From the NCBI RefSeq assembly GCF_042186555.1, contig NC_133328.1, positions 337,832,539 through 337,896,538 of the forward strand: a stretch of DNA of 64,000 bases, written 5' to 3'. Made by a program: the position numbers and the translations under genes. The stretch comes from Aquarana catesbeiana. Its lineage: Eukaryota; Chordata; Amphibia; Anura; Ranidae. The stretch's first letter is position 1; every line of letters begins with the position of its first letter. This document shows, piece after piece, positions 57,311 to 64,000 of the stretch. The notes under the pieces were generated by a model. The model was not told the DNA's origin. It searched no databases and saw only the letters and a program-made list of their open reading frames with translations.

Positions 57311-58528
57311 GAAAGGGACATCATGATCTTCTTTGCATTTGGCTCCAACACTCAACCATTTTTCTTGTAGGTTGTGAGGTAGTTTCTGCACTATAGGCTT
57401 AGTACCGCTAGCGGTATCTAAATGTACAAGTCCTCTTAAATAGCCTTCTTCTTTGGCACACTGGACTTCCCAAAGAATATCACCCAGCTCTTGCAGTTTG
57501 AAATGGTCTCTGCTGTTTAGCTTAGGGAAAGACTCCAATCTTTTCATTAGAGCACCTTCAATTGCTTCTGGTGATCCATATCTTTCCTCTAGCCTTTGCC
57601 AGGCCATATCAAATCCTGCTGAAGGGTTAAATATGTGTATCCTGCGCATCCTTCTTGCATGCTCTGCTGACTCAGTCCCAAGCCATTTTATCATCAGGTC
57701 TAGCATCTCGGCTGCTGGTAATTCTAAGTCTTTGACTGCATTCAGAAAAGAAGACCTCCATGCCCAGTAATTCTCGGGGGAGTCATCGAACTTGAGAAAA
57801 CCTGAATTAACCATCTCTTTATGGATAAGATATTTAGTGACATCTTGTGCACTCTGGTGTTTGGGTTGCTGTAGTAAGCATTCACTTGGTCTGTTCCTAT
57901 ATGTCTCTAATGATTCATCTTTAAATGTTCTGGCATTGCTGGCTTCATGGGTTTGTTTTTGTATACTCAGGGGTTCTGCTGGTTCTGGTTTAAATTCAGC
58001 TGACTCTGGATTGGGAAACTGTTTTGTTGCATTGCTGTTTAAAAGTTCTTGGACATACTCCTTTGTACGTTCTACTGAGGAGCGGGGTTTCTCAGGCACA
58101 TCTGGGCCTTCATGGATAGACCCACTTCCAGATCGCTCCATATCAGCATAAGCTGTGGCCTCTGCTGCAGCAGCGGCTGCACACTGACGCTGAAGTATAT
58201 GCAACTTTGCTTCTTGTTCAGATTTTTCTTTTTCTTTCTCTGCTCTTTCCTTCATAATGGCAGCCTCTTTCTCAGCAAATTCTAGCCGAACATGAGCTGC
58301 CTCTGCTTTGGCGCGAGCTCTGACTAAAAGGACACTTGCTGATGAAATCTGACTGGACCTTGTTGATTTAGACGAGTGTGAGCGTGTATCATCTTGCTGG
58401 ACACTTGGCATGCTCTCCCTGCCTTGATGTGTCCCGGGTAGCTGATCTTCAGCCTTATACTGTCTTCCTGATCTTAGACTCATTCTGTCTGTGCAGAGAC
58501 TAATATCTCCAGGCTTGTTGCGCTTCAC
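57300..58528 (-). CDS. BEL/Pao Gag N-terminal and central part
   Basis: Open from 58528. The likely start is MSLRSGRQYKAEDQ near 58483. A long Ala/Glu/Lys coiled coil (58350-58170: EFAEKEAAIMKERAEKEKEK) is followed by the conserved capsid-like DUF1759-type region: FDDSPENYWAWRSSFLNAV, HARRMRRIHIFNPSAGFDMA, RYGSPEAIEGALMKRLESF and HFKLQELGDILWEVQ. It forms the particle shell. It ends by frameshift near 57300. Confidence 0.8.
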
Positions 58529-58536
58529 CTTTTCAC

Positions 58537-59000
58537 TGTTCCGCTCTCAAAACACTGACTATGTGTGGTTCTAAACGGACAGCTAAACACTTGTCAGAGA
58601 CTCCAGTAAACGGAAGCCCAATGCTCGATTTGTCTACCGAAGTAATCCAACTTTACTTCTTTATTATTTAATTTGTCAAACTGCAATACAATACAATAAT
58701 AAGATATCAGTACACATAGAATAACTATATATCTAGCATAAATGACAGATGACACAACAGAAAGGCACTTACAGGTGATGAGGTCTCAAGCTCCTTGGGA
58801 GAGAAACAGACATGCTGCATCCATGTAGAATGACAATCTAAAATGGCTGAAGAACTTCCTAAACCAAAGGTCACATCCTGTATGAGAAATTTACACAACT
58901 GGAGATAAAGCTGCTACAGACTTTGGCCACTAGATGGCAGTGGTAAACTACACATTCTATATAAGTAACTATAACTTAATTAGCTTGCAAAGGCAACACA
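58537..59000 (-). repeat. BEL/Pao 5' LTR
   Basis: 464 bp, the mate of 47154-47614. High identity implies recent insertion relative to the older hAT-A. Confidence 0.92.
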
Positions 59001-59483
59001 GTACCCATGCCGTTTGTCTCACTGATTTTCATCCATATTGCCGGGACCCGACATTACATTAAAGCCGCAAGCAGTTTTAAATTACTTTTATTCCTTCTAA
59101 AAATGTCATTTTGTGCAGGGACTGTTCTAAGTATGGGAAACACGCACCACTTTACAGGCATACTATAGACACCCCCCAGGTATGATATTTAAAGGAATAT
59201 TTCACTTTTTTTTCACTTTAAGCATCATTAAAATCACTGCTCCCGAAAAAACGGGCCTTTTTAAAACTTTTTTTTGCATTAATACATGTCTCCTGGGGCA
59301 GGACCCGAGTCCCCAAACCCTTTTTAAGACAATACCATGCAAATTAGACTTTAAAATTAGCACTTTTGATTTTGAATGTTCAAGTCCCATAGACTTCAAT
59401 GGGATTCTAACGTTCATGCAAATTTTTAGTCCGTTCGCAGGTCCTGGTGCGAACCGAACTGGGGGGTGTTCGGCTCATCCCCA
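59001..59483 (+). other. hAT-A 3' arm, right of BEL/Pao
   Basis: Contains TTGCCGGGACCCGACATTAC, ACTATAGACACCCCCCAGG and GTGCGAACCGAACTGGGGGG, in the same order as 17130-17553 and 56390-56808. It ends at the terminus 59483. Confidence 0.75.
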
Positions 59484-59863
59484 CTCTTTAGGAGGTCCAC
59501 CGTTTCTGGTAAGGTCACAGTCTTATCGTCTTTGGATTCACCTCCAGCTCGGGACCCTCTCTACACCTCCCTTTTCCCCTTTGTTTTCCCCCTTGGGTGA
59601 AGGTGGAGGAACTTTGGATGCCTGATCTTCCTCTATTGGATCTATTTGCCCTCATCAAGTGTTTTTCTACTTTGATCTATGAATGGACCTCTATATTGTA
59701 TCAATCATCTTTTTGATGTGTTTATGAACTTTATCCACTTTCATTCTTATTGGATTTTTTAACTTTTTCTTATGTATTATTCATGATCACTTTTTTTATG
59801 TCACTAATTATTTTAATTTTACTGCAAGCGCACTTACACTTTTTTTATTATAACCCCTGTAGG

Positions 59864-60395
59864 GGACGTTCTGTTCGATGGGTAGGAAAATAATGCAGGT
59901 TAACATCGAAGTGTGGGGTTGGGCAATAGACAGGGGTGAAAGTCCGAGGGGGAGATCTCAGGATTATAGCTCAATGGTGCTTAGTAAGATGCAATAACCA
60001 ATAAGATGCAATAAGTGCCATAACCAGAGCATAGGGCATAGAGTCATCCTTGGTGTGAGTGTAAGGTGGAGAGTGTTACCTCACAATCGCAGGCAGTGTT
60101 AGTGGGCCTGTGGTGTCTTTTGTGGGAGAGGGTGATGATGTCCGAGTGGGATAAAAAGCTGTATATGCTCTGGGGAAGATTCTCCTCAGTCTCCGTCTTG
60201 TCGATGGTTCACATCATCTGCGGCTTGAGAATGAAGAATGAAGCAAGGGAGGGTGAGAGTCTGGTGAAGAAGCCAATGGGGACAAGAGGTGCAGAGAGAG
60301 ATGGGGAGCACAAAAGGGGAAAGAAAGGGAGGGAGTTATGTGCGGATGCACTTACTCACAAGTGACGGTCCATGGCTGAAGTGAGGCACACAATT
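59864..60395 (-). other. L1 sequence downstream of ORF1
   Basis: No convincing ORF. It follows ORF1 in element order and joins 41547 when the foldback element is removed. Confidence 0.5.
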
Positions 60396-61490
60396 TTAAG
60401 CCTCCAGGCGATCTCTTCTCATGGAAGGTGGGGATGGAGAGCCTGGGGTGCGCTGGTAAAGGTCACGGCGTGGTGAGCGGGTGCTCGGAGAAGCTGGATC
60501 CGCTCTGTGCCTGTGAGGTCTTTGGCGTTGGGCCTTTGGTGACGGGTTGAGGGAGACCGGAAGCCAAGGTTCTGAGGGGAAATAGAATGCATACAATTCT
60601 GGAAGTTCAATACATGGGAGATCAAGCTGGTCACAGAAGCCTTGTAAGTCTTCCGGGGTACGGAGCAATGCAGAGCGGCCCCTAGCGGATGCTGATAATC
60701 CAAAGGGAAACTTCTATCAATACTGTATATTCCGGGAGCGAAGAGCTTCCAGTAGGGTGCGCTTAGCTCTTCTGTTTTGTAACGTTATCTGGGACAAGTC
60801 CTGAAAGAGTTTAACTTCAGCGCCGTTGTGGAGAATTCGGCCCCTTTCTCTTGCTTTGCAGAGAATTTCCTCTTTGAGTGGAAAGTTGACCACACAACAT
60901 GTGACATCTCTGGGTGGCTCATTATCCCAGGGTTGGGGGCGCAAAGCGTGGTGACTCTTTCCATTTCAATAGGAGAGTCTGCAGGGTGCTCAATTAAATC
61001 ATTAAAGATTTGGTCTGTTGCAGGGTTCCCAGGTCAGTACTCTCAGGGACCCCCGCACTCTGATGTTATGTCTCTGGCCTCGATTGTCGAGATCTTCAAT
61101 GTGCCTGTGGAGGTCGAATAGTTGGGAGAGCTGGGAGTCGTATGTGGTTTGTACCTGGCAAATGGCAGCAGCATGAGTCTGGGTGGTTTGCTCCACGTCA
61201 CAAATGCGGTGGGCTACTGCCTTAATGTCCGATCTTAGATCAGCGATCGTGGCTGTGACTGTGTTTTTAATGTCAGAGGTGACTTTCTCCAGATTAAACA
61301 GGCTGGGGGCTGAGCTCGCTGTCATCAGCGTGCTGGGCTCCGAGCTAGGCAAGCTCAGGGTCTGGGCCTGTGCAGCCACGTGTGCAGACAAGCGCTGCTT
61401 CTGGAATAGCTCCGGAATGTTCCTGCTCTGCTGTGTACCTGAGTCTATGGCTGCGCAGGATGTAGATGAGTTGGGGGTGGATCTGCTCAT
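60396..61490 (-). pseudogene. L1-type ORF1 (nucleic-acid-binding protein), frameshifted
   Basis: Starts MSRSTPNSSTSCAAIDS (61490). It has a coiled coil (DIKNTVTATIADLRSDIKAV ... QLFDLHRHIEDLDNRGQRHN) leading to the RRM start IRVRG. After a shift near 61000 the frame 60944-60717 continues PPRDVTCCVVNFPLKEEILC, KARERGRILHNG and LFQDLSQITLQNRRAKRTLL, the C-terminal domain of L1 ORF1p. 60668-60396 gives the tail. ORF1p coats the LINE RNA as a trimer. Confidence 0.8.
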
Positions 61491-61748
61491 GGTGGTTCAG
61501 GGGTGTAGGCTCCCCTTAAGGCAGGATTCGGTCCCCGGGTCACAGGAGCTACCAATTTATGCTGCCATCTTGGTTTCCATCCAGGCTATGCCCCTCGTGC
61601 TTGCTGTTTTACTACGCTCATCACCGGCTCCCTGATGTTTAGCTTGTCTGGCTATCTGTTCTGGTTTCTGAGCTCTATTTATTTTTATTAATAAACAAGT
61701 GTGATTTAACTTTACTTCTGTCTCGGTCTGATTTCATGGTTTCTGACA

Positions 61749-62046
61749 GCCATGCAGTGCTTCAACTGGTCTGTCTAGGGGACAGGAGCCACACCAGAGC
61801 AGAGATTACAGAGATGCCAGGCCCAGAGGTGGTTCACGCCGTGGCAGTTTGATGATGGTTATGTGTGATAATGGCATTAACTTTCTGTCTGCTTTTAGAC
61901 AGGGAAAATTGACACAAATATCACACCTTGCACATGTCCTCAATTTGGTCGTGCAGCATTTATTAAATAGGTACCCAGGGTTGCAAGATCTTCTAAGGCA
62001 GGTGAGAAGAGTCTGTAGCCATTTTAGGCGGTGATACACAGCCAGT
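61749..62046 (+). pseudogene. hAT-H transposase core piece
   Basis: The frame at 61866-62034 reads DNGINFLSAFRQGKLTQISH, LAHVLNLVVQHLLNRYPGLQ and DLLRQVRRVCSHFRR. This is the central hAT catalytic segment (the CxxH-like LAHVLNL block). It begins right after the solo-LTR TSD and ends at the hAT element at 62055. Confidence 0.75.
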
Positions 62047-62054
62047 GTTCGGTT

Positions 62055-63534
62055 CAGGGGCGGATCCAGAGTCTAGTCTCGGGAGGGGCACTGCCAGAAA
62101 ACACTTTTTTGGGGGGGAATTTATCAGGGAAATGGCTGGTGTTGGCACTTCAATCATCACAGCACCATGGTTGTTATGGTGTCAGGAGACCACCAGATGC
62201 GGATTGTCACTTGCCACTTCACCTGCCACACGTTGCAGATAGTCACTTGCCATGTCACCTGCCCGCAGATGTGGATTGTCACTTTCCTGCTACAATTGTC
62301 ACTTGCCACATCTCCTGCCACCAGATGCAGATTGTCACCTTGCCACGTCACCTGCCACACATTGCGGATTGTCACTTGCCACATCTCCTGTCACACATTG
62401 CGGATTGTCACTTTCCACGTCACCTGCCCCCAGATGCAGATTGTCACTTGCCTGCTACAATTGTCACTTGCCACGTCACCTGCCACCAGATGCGGTTTGT
62501 TACTTGCCACGTCACCTGCCACTAGATGCGGATTGTCACTTGTGACGTCACCTTGCCACCAGATGCGGATTGTCACGTCGCCTGCCACACATTGCAGATT
62601 GTCACTTGCCACGTCGCCTGCCACCAGATGAAGATTGTCACTTGCCACGTCACCTGCCACCAGATGCGGATTGTCACTTGCCACGTCACCTGCCACCAGA
62701 TGCGGATTGTCACTTGCCACGTCACCTTGCCAGCAGATGCGGATTGTCACGTCACATGCCACACATTGCGGATTGTCACTTGCCATGTCGCCTGCCACCA
62801 GATGCAGATTGTCACTTGCCTGCTACAATTGTCACTTGCTACGTCACCTGCCACCAGATGCGGTTTGTTACTTGCCACGTCACCTGCCACTAGATGCGGA
62901 TTGTCACGTCACATGCCACACATTGCGGATTGTCACTTGCCATGTCGCCTGCCACCAGTTGCAGATTGTCACTTGCCACATCATCTGCCACACGTTGCGG
63001 ATTGTCACTTGCCTGCTACAGCTACAATTGTCAGTTTCTTTTTCCCAGAGGGTGAGGCAGCAGATTACCAGTCAGGCAGCAGAGAGATGATGTAATCTCT
63101 CTGCTGCCCGTAGCTACCTGCACAGTGAGGGCGGAACTGCAGGGATGCAGGGCGGGCGGTGAGAGATGATGTCATCTCTCTGCTCCCCCGCCCGCCAGCT
63201 CCCTGATTTGCCAGCAGCCCAGCCGCTCTCTAAATGTCACCAGCGGCCAGCCCGGCCGTCCGCTCTCATCCGCCCACCCCACTGTCAGGCTTAGACTGTC
63301 ACCAGCCCCTCCGGCCGTCTGCTCTCTCACCCGCCCACTGTCAGTGACTGACAGTGGGCGGGTGAGAGAGCGGATGGCCGGGGGGGCTGGTGATAGTCTG
63401 AGACTGACAGTCAGTCTCAGACTGTCACCCGCCCGGCCGTCCGCTCTCTCTCTCCCGCAGACCCAGCTGCCTGCCCTCTCCCCAGCAGTCTCGGAGGGGG
63501 CAATTGACCCGTTGCCCCCCCGGATCTGCCCCTG
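62055..63534. mobile_element. Non-autonomous hAT element (1.48 kb) with minisatellite core
   Basis: Ends CAGGGGCGGATCC (62055) and GGATCTGCCCCTG (63534) are inverted repeats. Flanks GTTCGGTT (62047-62054) and TTTCGGTT (63535-63542) form an 8-bp TSD with one change. Removal rejoins the hAT-H transposase (TASVR to LAEIQREF). The interior is a minisatellite plus GC-rich palindromes (63080-63180 and 63290-63430). Confidence 0.85.
62195..63035. repeat. ~33 bp minisatellite, about 24 units
   Basis: Units of the form CAGATGCGGATTGTCACTTG followed by CCACGTCACCTGCCAC, with variants (ACATTGCGG, TGCTACAATTGTC). Open frames across it give repeated His/Cys/Pro patterns and are not genes. Higher-order periodicity is visible: 62430-62530 resembles 62800-62900. 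Confidence 0.92.
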
Positions 63535-63542
63535 TTTCGGTT

Positions 63543-64000
63543 GGCTGAAATTCAGCGGGAATTCCACCTGTCCATAAAACGCCTGATTTGTGACATGCCC
63601 ACCAGGTGGAACTCAAATTTGTACAGTACAAAGAGGAAGACAAAATCTCCCTAATTAGTCACTAAATGGCACACTCTAGTTGAGTAAAAAATCCAGCTTT
63701 AATTTGAAAAATGTTAGTACAAATAACTCAACTCAACTTTGGCAATGCTGCAGCTGCTGAAAATGCAGCAGAGGGCCATCATTGAGTACCTGTGTGAGTA
63801 TGGCACAAGGATAGGCTCAGGGGAGCTTGGCTTTTTTCCCTATGGCAATGGCTGCTGATAAAGGAAGCATACACTATACTGTCACCATTTGAGGAGGCAA
63901 CAAGGATGGACACCCATGGCTGTCAGCTTTAACATCAAATTGGCAGCGTCTGCATCATATGGTGGAGGATTATCTAATGGCAAAAACAGACAAGAAAAGC
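63543..64000 (+). pseudogene. hAT-H transposase, downstream piece
   Basis: LAEIQREFHLSIKRLICDMP and TRWNSNLY (the conserved hAT TRWNS block) appear near 63545-63625. After a disturbed stretch come MLQLLKMQQRAIIEYLCEYG and TRIGSGELGF (63750-63830). It continues beyond the window edge. Stops and indels mark it as dead. Confidence 0.7.

Larger units (their letters stand above)
47154..59000 (-). mobile_element. BEL/Pao retrotransposon in hAT-A, split by hAT-B
   Basis: LTRs 47154-47614 and 58537-59000 (TGTTC(T/C)GCTCTC ... GGCAACACA) are nearly identical. The internal region, read on the minus strand, has Gag (58528 to ~56817), zinc knuckles, a DUF1758-type protease (from 51062), RT, RNase H and an integrase zinc-binding remnant. 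About 6.1 kb without hAT-B. I see no matching TSD: TGCGG on the left, GTACC on the right. The integrase catalytic core is not recognisable. Confidence 0.85.

Noticed and set aside
62031..63095. Cys/His-rich ORFs that look like zinc-finger arrays
   Set aside because: Translation of the 33-bp minisatellite in several frames; spacing does not follow C2H2 finger rules.

Overview
This window reads as intergenic or intronic DNA of a vertebrate, most likely an anuran amphibian and probably a ranid-type frog. The evidence is TTAA-bounded piggyBac-like elements starting CCACTTGCCG, Penelope-like elements with GIY-YIG domains, Tx1/L1-like LINEs, BEL/Pao and other LTR elements, hAT, Tc1 and PIF/Harbinger transposons, long poly-T and (TA)n tracts, and C/G-rich runs. 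The species call is recognition of repeat style, not a database result. I find no cellular gene, tRNA, rRNA or CRISPR array. Almost every base can be assigned to a mobile element or its debris; exceptions are about 9977-11228, 16352-16790 and 17554-17950.

Layout. (1) 1-8225: a Penelope-like element (PLE1, + strand) whose ORF is split by a 5.1 kb TTAA element (56-5144). Removing that element together with one TTAA copy rejoins the PLE reading frame. (2) 8226-9976: end of a hAT element made of a ~112 bp satellite. (3) 9977-11228: nothing recognised. (4) 11233-16347: another TTAA element, invaded by a second, 5'-truncated PLE. (5) 16352-17950: two short unrecognised minus-strand ORFs and a hAT 3' arm. 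(6) 17951 to beyond 64000: one host hAT element (hAT-H, + strand) blown apart by insertions. Its transposase pieces lie at 18742-19077, 28236-29569, 61749-62046 and 63543-64000.

hAT-H carries two large insertion clusters. The first (19079-28231) contains inverted PLE-like repeats, a solo LTR, a Tc1 fragment with a small palindromic hAT MITE, and a 6.7 kb PIF/Harbinger transposon (20971-27626). The Harbinger has three readable, spliced genes: the HARBI1-like transposase, a Myb/SANT protein and a MADF-plus-C-terminal-helix protein. The second cluster (29570-61748) is a nest: solo LTR > L1-type LINE > 13-bp-TSD foldback element > hAT-A > BEL/Pao > hAT-B foldback > TTAA element. Counting hAT-H it is eight levels deep, and most junctions keep their target-site duplications. 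A pol-less LTR retrotransposon (29912-35555) and two Harbinger MITEs (32614-33019 and 41572-41961) sit in side branches.

Functionally, most elements are dead (stops, frameshifts, lost catalytic residues). The Harbinger transposase ORF looks intact and its family has MITE offspring in the same window. The Harbinger is therefore the most system-like object here: one catalytic protein and two different DNA-binding accessory proteins, two of them fired from a shared 0.36 kb divergent promoter.
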